The translations under genes and the position numbers were made by a program. Positions 1 to 8,889 of a stretch of DNA of 64,000 bases are shown in pieces; within the stretch, counting starts at the first letter, position 1, and each line of letters begins with the position of its first letter. The notes beneath the pieces were generated by a model, which saw nothing but the letters and a program-made list of their open reading frames with translations, ran no database searches and was not told the origin of the DNA. The DNA comes from Chitinophaga sp. CB10 (lineage in GTDB: Bacteria > Bacteroidota > Bacteroidia > Chitinophagales > Chitinophagaceae). The DNA is taken from the NCBI GenBank assembly GCA_001870995.2, contig MLAV02000001.1:744001-808000 (forward strand), read 5' to 3'.

Positions 1-1
1 G

Positions 2-91
2 CTTGTAATGGATGTCAACCGTTTGAAAGCTGGCGGTGGCTCCCATTCACAATACAGTGTGAAGCTGAGAGTTATTTATACTAAACCATAA
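2..91 (+). CDS. C-terminal end of an upstream protein (partial)
   Basis: An open frame enters from the left edge and ends at a TAA at 89-91, giving the last 29 residues of a protein. The tail has an alternating polar/hydrophobic pattern ending YSVKLRVIYTKP, like a terminal beta strand, so a secreted or outer-membrane protein is possible. Too little is present to name a family. It lies 21 bases before metK on the same strand. Confidence 0.45.
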   Translation, partial: LVMDVNRLKAGGGSHSQYSVKLRVIYTKP

Positions 92-112
92 AACTGCTAA
101 TCCAAGTCTTTT

Positions 113-1369
113 ATGCCTTATTTATTTACATCCGAATCCGTTTCTGAAGGACACCCTGACAAAGTTGCGGATCAGATTTCCGATGCATTGATCGACAACT
201 TCCTTGCATATGATGCCAAATCTAAAGTTGCCTGCGAAACACTGGTAACCACTGGTCAGGTGGTATTGGCCGGTGAAGTGAAATCAGAAGCTTACCTCGA
301 TGTACAGGAAATTGCCCGTGAAGTGATTCGCAAAATCGGTTATACCAAAAGCGAATACATGTTCGAAGCCAATTCCTGCGGCATTCTCTCAGCTATACAC
401 GAACAATCTCCGGATATTAACCAGGGCGTTGACCGCACCTCTCCTGAAGAGCAGGGCGCCGGCGACCAGGGTATGATGTTTGGTTACGCTACCCGCGAAA
501 CCGAAAACTATATGCCGCTGGCACTGGACCTCGCACATAAACTGCTGCAGGAACTGGCCGCGCTCCGTCGTGAAAATAAAGACATCACTTACCTGCGCCC
601 GGATGCCAAATCCCAGGTAACGATCGAATATTCTGACGATAACAAACCTCAGCGCATCGATACCATCGTGATCTCTACCCAGCACGATGACTTCGATACC
701 GATGAGAAAATGCTGGCCAAGATCAAGGAAGATATGATCAACATCCTGATCCCACGCGTAAAAGCACAGCTGAAACCTGAACTGCAAAAACTGTTCGATG
801 GTTTCGATATCCAGCACCACATCAACCCAACCGGTAAATTCGTGATCGGTGGCCCGCACGGCGATACCGGCCTCACCGGCCGTAAAATCATCGTAGATAC
901 CTACGGTGGTAAAGGCGCGCACGGTGGTGGCGCATTCTCCGGTAAAGATCCTTCCAAGGTAGACCGCTCTGCTGCTTACGCTACCCGCCACATCGCCAAA
1001 AACCTGGTAGCTGCCGGCGTTTGCGATGAGGTACTGGTACAGGTATCCTACGCTATCGGCGTGGCCAAACCATGCGGCGTGTATGTAAATACCTACGGCA
1101 CTGCCAAAGTAAATCTGAACGACGGCGAAATCGCACGCAAAGTAGAAGAAATCTTCGACCTGCGCCCTTACGCTATCGAACAACGCCTGAAACTCCGTAA
1201 CCCAATCTATTCCGAAACTGCCGCTTACGGCCACATGGGCCGCGAACCGCAGGTGGTTACCAAAACTTTCAACAAAGGCAAAAAGAACGAGAAAACCGTT
1301 GAAGTAGAACTCTTCACCTGGGAAAAACTCGACTACGTAGATAAAGTAAAGGCTGCTTTCAACATCTAA
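113..1369 (+). CDS. metK: S-adenosylmethionine synthase
   Basis: Makes S-adenosylmethionine from ATP and methionine in the cytoplasm. The 418-residue protein keeps the family signatures: GHPDKVADQISDALID near residue 14, the GAGDQGMMFGYA hexapeptide region at 115-126, GGPHGDTGLTGRK at 246-258 and GGGAFSGKD at 271-279. It is somewhat longer than the roughly 384-residue E. coli enzyme because of small insertions and the C-terminus. The start is followed by the usual YLFTSESVSEGHPDK N-terminus, so it looks right. No SAM riboswitch is obvious in the short leader. A strong hairpin terminator follows. The methionine genes metX and metZ lie about 45 kb away in the same window. Confidence 0.97.
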   Translation: MPYLFTSESVSEGHPDKVADQISDALIDNFLAYDAKSKVACETLVTTGQVVLAGEVKSEAYLDVQEIAREVIRKIGYTKSEYMFEANSCGILSAIHEQSPDINQGVDRTSPEEQGAGDQGMMFGYATRETENYMPLALDLAHKLLQELAALRRENKDITYLRPDAKSQVTIEYSDDNKPQRIDTIVISTQHDDFDTDEKMLAKIKEDMINILIPRVKAQLKPELQKLFDGFDIQHHINPTGKFVIGGPHGDTGLTGRKIIVDTYGGKGAHGGGAFSGKDPSKVDRSAAYATRHIAKNLVAAGVCDEVLVQVSYAIGVAKPCGVYVNTYGTAKVNLNDGEIARKVEEIFDLRPYAIEQRLKLRNPIYSETAAYGHMGREPQVVTKTFNKGKKNEKTVEVELFTWEKLDYVDKVKAAFNI

Positions 1370-1390
1370 GCAAAACCTTTTAAAATACGC

Positions 1391-1423
1391 GAGGCTGGCT
1401 CATTTGAGCCAGCCTCTTTTTTT
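1391..1423 (+). terminator. Rho-independent terminator of metK
   Basis: An 11-bp perfect stem (1391-1401 with 1406-1416) closes a 4-base loop and is followed by seven T residues. It lies 21 bases after the metK stop codon. Confidence 0.9.
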
Positions 1424-1608
1424 ATTCCGATATACGCATTGTTCCGATGTAGGCATTATTTCAATAAGGGCATTAGCCTGGTATATGTATTGTTCCAGTT
1501 TTTAATCACCCCGCCGGCAAATTATCCTTGTCTATGTATCATCCCCCTTCATAATCCCTCCACCGGCAAATTACCTTGACATACGCCCATTATCACCCGC
1601 TCCCCTCA

Positions 1609-3261
1609 TCAATACACCACCGCCCTCACCGACGCCGGCATCTGCGCCTTAAAAGCTTCCAGGTTCCTGCGCAACCCAGGCGCATCCGCACTGTCCAGCG
1701 CAAAGAAATGCACGATCTTATCCGCGCACACCACGTTGTCCTGTATCGTCCAGTCGCCCACAGCAGCCCATTTACCATACAACTCCGGGCTATACCAATT
1801 TTTATAAATCACGGCTATCTTCACGCGCTCCTTTTTCAGGAAACCTACCAGGTAGGCATCGCTGTAATGCCCCGTGAGCTTACTCTTAGCTACTTCGTTA
1901 TTGCCCAGGCCCCAGACGTCAATAATCCGGCTGTCGGACAAAAAGCTGACCGCCCCGATATCATTGGCCGCTACGGATGTTTCCGGGTAATACTGCTGCA
2001 GGAACCTGCCCATCTGCACCTGCTGCTCGTAAATATTGCGGCAGGCGCGGTATTGCACCCGGTAGCCGGATAAAGCCCTGGCCAGCAGCGGACTGCCGGC
2101 AAAGAAGAGCAGTAACAGCAACACCGCCTTTTGCGGCAGATTGATCCCCTGGTAAATAGCAGTCGCCTGCGGCCATACGCACCAGAGCAACAGGCTCATA
2201 CTCACCAGCGCCAGCCCCACGAGGTAAGCTTCGTACCGGAACATCCAGCCCACGGCCGCCAGCGCCAGGTGCAGCGCGCAGCCAATGCTTACCAATATGC
2301 CAAAGTTTACCGCCTGCCGGGTAGTATTACCGGCTCCCTTCACTTTCACCACCACCACCAGCAACGGCAAAATAATCAGGATGCGGATCAATGAAGTACC
2401 TGAAATAGAAGATGCATACGCCTTGGAATGATCCGCATTGAACAACCCCAGCACCGTACTGTTACCATACATCAGCCGGTACACAATAATATCCTGCAGG
2501 GCCTGCAGCACGCTGCCGGTAGAAGCGCTGCCACCGCTGCTTTTCAGCAATACGGAATTCGGCAGTATATAGCCGCCATAGGCCACCGATACTACGGCAA
2601 AAATAACCACCGGCAAAACGGCGATCATCCCCACCACCAGGGCCGTTCCTATCTTCCTGTAAAATAATAATAACAAACCCGCCGCGCCCAGCAAAAAGAG
2701 GGATTCAAAGCGCGCGCCTGTCATCAGTGCGCCATAAGCGCCGGCAATCAGCATCTGGCGCAGCGTTACCCGCTCCGCAGTAATCATCTCCACCACCGCC
2801 TGCACAAACAACAACGAAAACCAGAGATGCAGCAAATGCTCCATACCGGTAAGTATCATCACCGTAAACGGCAACAAAATAATCAGCGCCACCAGCACCA
2901 GGGTGCGGCCAAATTCCGGCATGCCATACTTCGCCAGTATGCGATGCGTGCTGTACAACAGCAGGTAAGCCGCTGCCACATTGATCCAGAAGCCTACCAT
3001 GTAACCGTTGATGCCTGTACGGTACACCGCCGCCAGCATCACGGTAAACAGGGGAGAGGAGGAGGCAGAGCCATAGGCATCGCTGGTAATACCCCATACG
3101 CCATGCAACGCGAAGTTTTTAGCTACGGCCATATGAATGAATGCATCATCCAGCGAATAGCAGAAATGACCGCCTGTCAGGCGGGAAATCTTATACCAGG
3201 AAAAAAGCAGCAATAGGGTCAGTAATATCCAGGCGGTGTAAAGCGGTTTGTTATTTTTCAT
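1609..3261 (-). CDS. Polytopic membrane protein, GT-C-like glycosyltransferase
   Basis: A 550-residue protein with about 10-11 hydrophobic segments. An acidic pair (DD at 38-39) sits in the first external loop after TM1, where GT-C enzymes that use lipid-linked sugars keep a catalytic Asp. The last roughly 130 residues form a soluble domain with ANDIGAVSFLSDSRIIDVWGL, a motif shared by many predicted mannosyltransferase-like membrane proteins. It is the last gene of a minus-strand block, 9 bases after the TolC-like gene, and probably modifies or extends the surface glycan made by this locus. The donor and acceptor cannot be told from sequence. Confidence 0.7.
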   Translation of the reverse strand: MKNNKPLYTAWILLTLLLLFSWYKISRLTGGHFCYSLDDAFIHMAVAKNFALHGVWGITSDAYGSASSSPLFTVMLAAVYRTGINGYMVGFWINVAAAYLLLYSTHRILAKYGMPEFGRTLVLVALIILLPFTVMILTGMEHLLHLWFSLLFVQAVVEMITAERVTLRQMLIAGAYGALMTGARFESLFLLGAAGLLLLFYRKIGTALVVGMIAVLPVVIFAVVSVAYGGYILPNSVLLKSSGGSASTGSVLQALQDIIVYRLMYGNSTVLGLFNADHSKAYASSISGTSLIRILIILPLLVVVVKVKGAGNTTRQAVNFGILVSIGCALHLALAAVGWMFRYEAYLVGLALVSMSLLLWCVWPQATAIYQGINLPQKAVLLLLLFFAGSPLLARALSGYRVQYRACRNIYEQQVQMGRFLQQYYPETSVAANDIGAVSFLSDSRIIDVWGLGNNEVAKSKLTGHYSDAYLVGFLKKERVKIAVIYKNWYSPELYGKWAAVGDWTIQDNVVCADKIVHFFALDSADAPGLRRNLEAFKAQMPASVRAVVY

Positions 3262-3270
3262 TCCTTAAAC

Positions 3271-4017
3271 TTATTTATTCAATAAACGGATGGCCGACTC
3301 CAAAGGCATGTTGATAGTCGTTTCCAGCTCTATTTTCGTGAGATTGTAGTTCTTGCTGAGGTTAATCTGCTGCACCATTTCCTGGTTGTAAGCCTTGTAG
3401 CCGGTACTGTACACCTCCAGGCTGATTTCGCCGGCGGAGAATTTCTTCTCCAGCGCCTGGTGATTGTTGTAAGCATCTTCCAGGATGGGCATATGCAGTT
3501 CCAGCAGCTTTTTGGCGGCCACAAAATTTTCATAGTCGTTCAGCACTTTATTGCGGCTCCCCCGCAGGTCGCTCTGCCGCTCCGCTTCCAGCAACTTCTT
3601 TTGCGCGGTAGCTATCTTCACCATTTTCGGGGTGGTGAACAAATCCCCCAAAGCAAAGGACAGGCCTACGTTGTAGGTAGGGTAGTAGTTATTTTTGTTC
3701 ATATCCGGTTTAGGATCGTTGGGGTTATAGTACACCGTGCTGCGGTTAAAACTGTTCTCGTTCAGGTTGGTGAAAAATGCCAGGTGGTTCAGCCATTGCA
3801 GCTTCGCATTTGCAATCTGCAGATCGGTGATTTTCTCTTTCGTTTCAACGGCGTCCTGGGTGGGCGTTTTGCTGGCGAGGTTGATCAGCACCTGCTTGAA
3901 ACGCTGTTCCAAACCAGGATTTTTGAGGATGGAATTAATATCGAGGGTGTCCGCCGACTGCGCAGATGCCAGGAGCGCCAGGCACAGGGGTATAGCGAGT
4001 AACAGCAATTTTTTCAT
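3271..4017 (-). CDS. Short TolC-like periplasmic/outer-membrane protein
   Basis: A 248-residue protein with a clear Sec signal peptide (hydrophobic residues 4-17, cleavage likely after ALLASA). The mature part has a region resembling one membrane strand of an outer-membrane efflux protein (YPTYNVGLSFALGDLF). Long amphipathic helices follow, typical of the outer-membrane efflux family. At 248 residues it is about half a normal TolC subunit (about 430-480), so it may be a half-size homologue. It sits between the polymerase-like gene and a GT-C-like gene and could help polysaccharide reach the surface. The function is inferred from fold resemblance and context only. Confidence 0.6.
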   Translation of the reverse strand: MKKLLLLAIPLCLALLASAQSADTLDINSILKNPGLEQRFKQVLINLASKTPTQDAVETKEKITDLQIANAKLQWLNHLAFFTNLNENSFNRSTVYYNPNDPKPDMNKNNYYPTYNVGLSFALGDLFTTPKMVKIATAQKKLLEAERQSDLRGSRNKVLNDYENFVAAKKLLELHMPILEDAYNNHQALEKKFSAGEISLEVYSTGYKAYNQEMVQQINLSKNYNLTKIELETTINMPLESAIRLLNK

Positions 4018-4036
4018 TTCTGTCAGTTTTCAGTAT

Positions 4037-5461
4037 TTACAAATATTTTGATCTTACAATTACGCCCACAAGGGCATTCATGAACACGGCCATCTCCATC
4101 AGCCCGCCGGATTCCTGGGCATACATCGAAATGACGAACGCAAACAACATTGAGGCCGTCGCAATCGCCAGCAGCTTATCCTTTTCCTCCGTAAACCGGA
4201 AGTAGTTGGCAATGCAGTAACGCAACTGCATGTAATGCACCACCAGCACAATGATCAGCATCACCCAGCCGCACTCCAGCACTACCCGCACCAGGTTACT
4301 GTCCGGCGGAAAGCCCGCCAGCGGATGCCCGGGATTATACGCCGTGCCTTCGCCGCCAACGGTAAACAGCCCGCCCCCAAAGGGATGGGAGTGTATGAAA
4401 GGCTGCACGCTGTGCCGGTTCATTTCCCGCACGTTCAGGGAAGCGTCCTGCGTGCCGATGAAAGCCGTACGCACCCTGTTGATAGTAGGGTTGCCATAGA
4501 ATGGCCCAAACAGCAGCGTACCGCCGGCGAATATCAGGAACATCGCCGCCAGGATGGTATTGCGTTTATGAATCGTCACCAGCAGGAAGAGCAACAGCCC
4601 CGCAGGGATCATCACATAACCCGTACGGGTACCGGAATATCCGAGCGCCAGCAGGTGCAACAGCAGCGCAACGATCAGCAGCGCCTTGCGTTGCAGGCTG
4701 ACGACGGCATTGCTGGCCGTCAGCAGTATAATCAGCAGGATGCTCGTAATGGCCATCATCAGTCCGTACACCGCGGGGTCGCTCATCGTGCCGTTTACCC
4801 GCAGGTGCCCGCCGATCATCGTCGTCATCAGCTTTTCCGGCGTAGTCATAATCAGCGCCATCTCCCAGCTGGGCAGGCCAAACCATTCCTGGTAACAGCC
4901 ATAGGCAGCGGAAATAGTCGACAGCCCAATCCAGAATTTGAAGAAGAAGTAAATGTCCTTTTTCGTCCGAAGGGCAATAGTAGTTAGGATGGCAAACAAT
5001 AAATAACGTAGCAATATCCTGAAGAAAATGCCCAGCGTGGCTTTGTTCGGGGCCATCGGGTTCAGCGATTCCAGCAGGTAACAACCGAACTGGATGAAAA
5101 GGATCACAAATACCGGCTCGCGGAAATAGTTGATCGCTCCTTCCGTTTTCCGGCTTTTTTTGAGCATCGTACCAATGGCGGCGCTGAATATCATCAGGTC
5201 CAGCACAGCCCCCACGGGCACTTCCTGCTGGTAGATGCGTTCAAAAAATCGTACGGTGATCACCGTAGCCAGCGCAATGTAGAAGCCCACCTTGGCGCTG
5301 TTCAAACACGCAATGGCCAGCGCAATCCCAAACATGGCAAAGAGGATCAGCACCCCCGTGCGGTAGTTGCCCGCCGTCAGGTACGGGATCGCCGGCACTG
5401 CAATCGCCATCAGTGCAAACAGGACCAGATCGGATCTATATGCTTTTATCGTTTGCAACAT
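4037..5461 (-). CDS. O-antigen polymerase/ligase-like membrane protein (Wzy/WaaL type)
   Basis: A 474-residue polytopic protein with about 12 predicted membrane segments. The large periplasmic loop holds SHPFGGGLFTVGGEG and GFPPDSNLVRVVLECG, resembling the HPfGvG...PHN region of the Wzy_C family. It would polymerise lipid-linked repeat units or ligate glycan on the periplasmic face of the inner membrane. Its ATG overlaps the stop codon of the upstream 35-residue peptide (TGATG), so the two are translationally coupled. It is the best polymerase candidate of the locus and complements the flippase at 24858-26198 and the co-polymerase at 6601-8802. Confidence 0.8.
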   Translation of the reverse strand: MLQTIKAYRSDLVLFALMAIAVPAIPYLTAGNYRTGVLILFAMFGIALAIACLNSAKVGFYIALATVITVRFFERIYQQEVPVGAVLDLMIFSAAIGTMLKKSRKTEGAINYFREPVFVILFIQFGCYLLESLNPMAPNKATLGIFFRILLRYLLFAILTTIALRTKKDIYFFFKFWIGLSTISAAYGCYQEWFGLPSWEMALIMTTPEKLMTTMIGGHLRVNGTMSDPAVYGLMMAITSILLIILLTASNAVVSLQRKALLIVALLLHLLALGYSGTRTGYVMIPAGLLLFLLVTIHKRNTILAAMFLIFAGGTLLFGPFYGNPTINRVRTAFIGTQDASLNVREMNRHSVQPFIHSHPFGGGLFTVGGEGTAYNPGHPLAGFPPDSNLVRVVLECGWVMLIIVLVVHYMQLRYCIANYFRFTEEKDKLLAIATASMLFAFVISMYAQESGGLMEMAVFMNALVGVIVRSKYL

Positions 5462-5568
5462 CAGAGAAATACAACTTTTACAAACAGCGCAATCAGCACA
5501 ACGATGATGAATATATTAATGAGCGCCTGGTGGTAGGCAGGGCTCATCGGTTTATTTTGTTTTTTCAT
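5461..5568 (-). CDS. 35-residue single-span membrane peptide
   Basis: A small reading frame in the apparent gap between the acyltransferase and the polymerase. It starts inside the last codons of the acyltransferase gene (17-base overlap) and its stop TGA overlaps the polymerase ATG by one base. The peptide begins MKKQNKPMSPAYHQALIN and continues with about 17 very hydrophobic residues to the C-terminus, so it should be a single-pass membrane peptide. The double overlap and the polar-then-hydrophobic layout argue for a real gene. No family is recognised; a small partner or stabiliser of the polymerase is an inference. Confidence 0.6.
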   Translation of the reverse strand: MKKQNKPMSPAYHQALINIFIIVVLIALFVKVVFL

Positions 5569-6601
5569 AAATGACTTGCCTGGATTTAAAGGGTCCTTTA
5601 AACAGCCAGCCCATACCCATCCAGTCCAGCAGCCGGTAAGCCGCTATGGATAAGGGGATAGAGGTAGCGATCAAAATCAGCAGCAGCGGCGTTGCCTGTT
5701 GTACCCATCCCGTTTTCAGCAAAACAGCCCTTATTACCGCGGCTATCATGACGTGCATCAGGTAGATGTACAGGCTGTAATGCCCGATCGTTTTCAGGAA
5801 GCCCAGCGCGTCCTGCTTTGCCAGCCACGCGGAGAGCTGCAGCATAAACACGCTGCCCGTCAGGGCTACCACGGCATAGAGGTAGAGGTGCATATCCATA
5901 TGATGCAGGAAATACCACTGGCTGGCGGCAAACAAAGGCAGCATGAACAGGAGGGACTGGCCTGCGGCCAGCTGTTGTTGGATTTTTTGGGTAAAGAGAT
6001 TTACGGCTGCTACCGGCCCAAGTGCAAAGAAAATGTAATGTACCATCACGTCATATGCCGTGCTCCACCGTGCCGCGAGCGGGGCCAAGCCTAACAAGAG
6101 GGCTCCCAGCAAAACCTGTTGCAGGCTGCTGAGCTTTAATACGCAATGGCTAAACAGGTACAGCACGGATACATTGAATAAGGCAAACAGGTACCAAAGC
6201 TGGTCTAACGCTCTCGGCTGCACGAAAATGTCCAGGTAGCTCCACGCGCTTCGCTGCGCGTTCACAAACCGGGCAAAGAGCAGCTGTAAACTGATCTGTA
6301 TCACCGCCCATACCAGGTAAGGATACAGCAGGTGGTTGCTGCGCTCTTCCAGGTACCCCGCCGCGCCGCGCTTTTCCAGGCTGCGTTTGAAAAACAGGCC
6401 GCTCAGCAGGAAGAACAGCGGCATCCGGAAGCTGAACAACATGTTGTTGCCATCCTCCACATACTGCGGCACCTCCAGGCCCGTATGCTGCAAGCCATAC
6501 AGCATATGACGGTACACCACCAGTATGATCGCAATGCCCTTCGCATAATCGATCCACTGGTAACGGCCGGCCGTATTGATATGTAGCGTTTCGCTGCGCA
6601 T
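5552..6601 (-). CDS. Acyltransferase family 3 membrane protein
   Basis: A 349-residue protein with about 10 membrane segments. The N-terminal QWIDYAKGIAIILVVYRHML is the typical opening of acyltransferase family 3 with its conserved Arg-His pair, and FRMPLFFLLSGLFFKRSL is the second family block. Such enzymes transfer acetyl or similar groups from the cytoplasmic acyl donor to a glycan at the membrane. Its start codon overlaps the stop of the co-polymerase gene, so it belongs to that operon. The likely role is O-acetylation of the polysaccharide, which is notable because secreted esterase-like proteins are encoded nearby. Confidence 0.85.
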   Translation of the reverse strand: MRSETLHINTAGRYQWIDYAKGIAIILVVYRHMLYGLQHTGLEVPQYVEDGNNMLFSFRMPLFFLLSGLFFKRSLEKRGAAGYLEERSNHLLYPYLVWAVIQISLQLLFARFVNAQRSAWSYLDIFVQPRALDQLWYLFALFNVSVLYLFSHCVLKLSSLQQVLLGALLLGLAPLAARWSTAYDVMVHYIFFALGPVAAVNLFTQKIQQQLAAGQSLLFMLPLFAASQWYFLHHMDMHLYLYAVVALTGSVFMLQLSAWLAKQDALGFLKTIGHYSLYIYLMHVMIAAVIRAVLLKTGWVQQATPLLLILIATSIPLSIAAYRLLDWMGMGWLFKGPFKSRQVIYEKTK

Positions 6602-8802
6602 TACAGTTCCAGGTAATCTTCTTTTACTTTATTCAGTACAGCGCCTATGCATTTATCGCCCAGGCCTTGCAGAAACTGGATGGATTCCTTGCTCATCTGG
6701 TTCAGGCTGGCCTGGGAAGAGAAGATGGCGATCACGCCCTGTACATAGTTCACCAGCTCCTTACTGTCCGTATAATCATTCAGGGGCGCGCCTTCCAGCA
6801 GGATGAAGTCGTAATAATTCGCCAGCTCCGGCAGGTAGTTCAGGAGGTGGTTTTCCGGCAGTATTTCGGACGGCGTGTAGTCGCCGCCTTTACACCCGAT
6901 CACCTCCACGCCTTCGGAAGGGTAGCGGGTAACGTAATCCTTTACCTTGGCGATGCTGAACTGCCCCGGGGGGATGGACAGCGTTTCAAGCGTAGGCTTG
7001 GCTTCCAGCTGCACTGTGAGGTCGTTGTTACAAAAGTTCGTATCGATGATCAATACCTTGCGGTTGCTCAAACTCAGGCTATATGCCAGCGCCTGGGTAA
7101 GGGTAGTTTTGCCCTGCTGCGCTTCCGTACTGGTAAAGAGAAATATCTGTTTCCCGCTGTGTTCCACTTCATAGCGCAGCTTGCGCAGCAACTCCCTGAA
7201 AATGTTCTGCCGCTGCTTTTTCACGCCGGGCCCCAGGGCTTCGCGCTTCTGCAATATTTCCAGGATGCTGAACTTATGGAGGTCCGTTTGGTTGATGGAG
7301 CTGATCAGCTTCAGGTCTACGGAGCGCTCAAAAATGGATGGGGACTTCAGGGAGTTGTCCAGGAATTCCATGAAGAGTATTGCCAGCGTGCTGAGAAAGA
7401 ACACGGACACGCCGGAGAGCCCCATGATGATCAGCCTTTTGGACGATTCCGGCCTGATGGCGGGCTGCCCGATCAGGCTTTGTTTAAAGCCATCCTGTGG
7501 CACGGTGCGGTTATCAATGGCGGCATTTAATTTTTCCTTTAACTTATTGTAATCCTCCTGGGCCATGGTCACCTCCTGCTGCAGGGAGCTAACGGTAGCT
7601 TCCTTGCTGGCATAGGAGCCCAGGGTGCCGCGCAGGGCAGCAATGCGGGATTCCAGCGTGGCGATGTTGAGGTTTGTGGCTTTGATCTGCGCGAGCAGGC
7701 TGTTCTTCTGCTGTTGCAGCTCCTCCTGGCTTACCACGTTCTTCCCCGTGGCAACCGTCATCTGGTCCAGTTTATTTTGCAGCTGCCCCCGGAGGGATTT
7801 CAGCTTTGCTTCCAGCACTTCGTCCGTACCGCCCTGCTTCAGGTAAGTTTCGTTCAGGTCGTTGATCTGCCGGCGCAGGGTAATGATGTCCGCATTGTTG
7901 CTCGTATTGTACACGGTTTTGCCGCTGCCGGCGAGGGCCAGCTGCCCGTTGATGTTTTCCAGGGAAGCCTGCAGGGTATTCATATTCGCCCGCTCGTCAA
8001 AAAGCTTTTTTTCAAAGCCTTTGATCTGTTCCAGTTCACTGCCGCTGGCAGCGTCCACGTTCAATAATTTCTCAGAGGCTTTGTAGGCGCGCAGCGCTTC
8101 CACCTTCTGGTCGAGTTCAATTTTTTTCTGTTCTACGAGGTTGGCAAACGTCTCCACGTTTTCCACGTTTTGCTCGGTGCGCTGGCTGCGGTAATAGCGG
8201 ATGAATTCCGTATAGAGTTTATTGACTATATAGGCGGATAGCTCCGGGTTTTCGGAGCGGAAGGTAAGGTCGATGTAATCCGTCCGGCCCATGCGGCCGG
8301 CGGTCAGGGCGCCGCGGAGCGACTCATAATCGTATCCGTAAATCTTCAGGATGTCCTGCAGTTCCCGCTCATTTATCCGGTAGGCGCTGAGCATCTGCAT
8401 GGAGTCGTGCTTCTGCTGGCAGAGCGCCAGCACTTTGGCTTTGTCTGCATTCTTAAGCAGGGGGTGGTTCAGCTGCGCTTCCTTCAGCACGCGGAATGGT
8501 TGCCCCTTGCCGCCCATATCATGCAGCAGCAGGTCGTACGACAACAGGGAGATCACAATGGGGGAGGTGATGGTGGTAATGATCCCGTCAAACTTCTGGT
8601 CAATTTCAAACATTCCTACATGATCGTCCCGCAGGCGGATCTGATCCGTATAGGTAAGCCCGGTGGCCATTTGAGAGGTAGATACGTAGAGCTTCGGTTT
8701 GTTCCTGGTAAAGAGGAATGCTGCTACAACGGCTAACATGGAGCTGATCAGGATCAGCCACTTTCTTTTCAGTAGTGCCTTCAGAAAATAGATGATATCC
8801 AT
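6601..8802 (-). CDS. Wzc-like polysaccharide co-polymerase with degenerate BY-kinase domain
   Basis: A 733-residue protein when started at the ATG at 8802, which gives MDIIYFLKALLKRKWLILIS, a normal Wzz-type N-terminus. An upstream TTG at 8838 lies against a terminator and is unlikely. Order: TM1, a large periplasmic part rich in coiled coil (about residues 190-430), TM2 near 460-485, then a cytoplasmic P-loop domain with TSTEAQQGKTTL and KVLIIDTNFCNNDL. The expected Walker B (IIDTPP) reads LLEGAP and there is no C-terminal tyrosine cluster, so kinase activity may be weak or lost. It should control chain length and export. Confidence 0.85.
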   Translation of the reverse strand: MDIIYFLKALLKRKWLILISSMLAVVAAFLFTRNKPKLYVSTSQMATGLTYTDQIRLRDDHVGMFEIDQKFDGIITTITSPIVISLLSYDLLLHDMGGKGQPFRVLKEAQLNHPLLKNADKAKVLALCQQKHDSMQMLSAYRINERELQDILKIYGYDYESLRGALTAGRMGRTDYIDLTFRSENPELSAYIVNKLYTEFIRYYRSQRTEQNVENVETFANLVEQKKIELDQKVEALRAYKASEKLLNVDAASGSELEQIKGFEKKLFDERANMNTLQASLENINGQLALAGSGKTVYNTSNNADIITLRRQINDLNETYLKQGGTDEVLEAKLKSLRGQLQNKLDQMTVATGKNVVSQEELQQQKNSLLAQIKATNLNIATLESRIAALRGTLGSYASKEATVSSLQQEVTMAQEDYNKLKEKLNAAIDNRTVPQDGFKQSLIGQPAIRPESSKRLIIMGLSGVSVFFLSTLAILFMEFLDNSLKSPSIFERSVDLKLISSINQTDLHKFSILEILQKREALGPGVKKQRQNIFRELLRKLRYEVEHSGKQIFLFTSTEAQQGKTTLTQALAYSLSLSNRKVLIIDTNFCNNDLTVQLEAKPTLETLSIPPGQFSIAKVKDYVTRYPSEGVEVIGCKGGDYTPSEILPENHLLNYLPELANYYDFILLEGAPLNDYTDSKELVNYVQGVIAIFSSQASLNQMSKESIQFLQGLGDKCIGAVLNKVKEDYLEL

Positions 8803-8835
8803 AAGTATGTGAACTTTTCCGATCCCTTCATCCGC

Positions 8836-8865
8836 CAAAAAGAGATGCCGGTTTACGGCATCTCT
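8836..8865 (-). terminator. Terminator after the giant T9SS protein gene
   Basis: Read on the minus strand, a 10-bp perfect stem (8865-8856 with 8850-8841) with a 5-base loop is followed by five T residues. It lies 25 bases after the stop of the 8890-15909 gene and just before the co-polymerase gene, so the two are probably separate transcripts. Confidence 0.85.
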
Positions 8866-8889
8866 TCCTGGGTTCGGATGGGATGAGTT

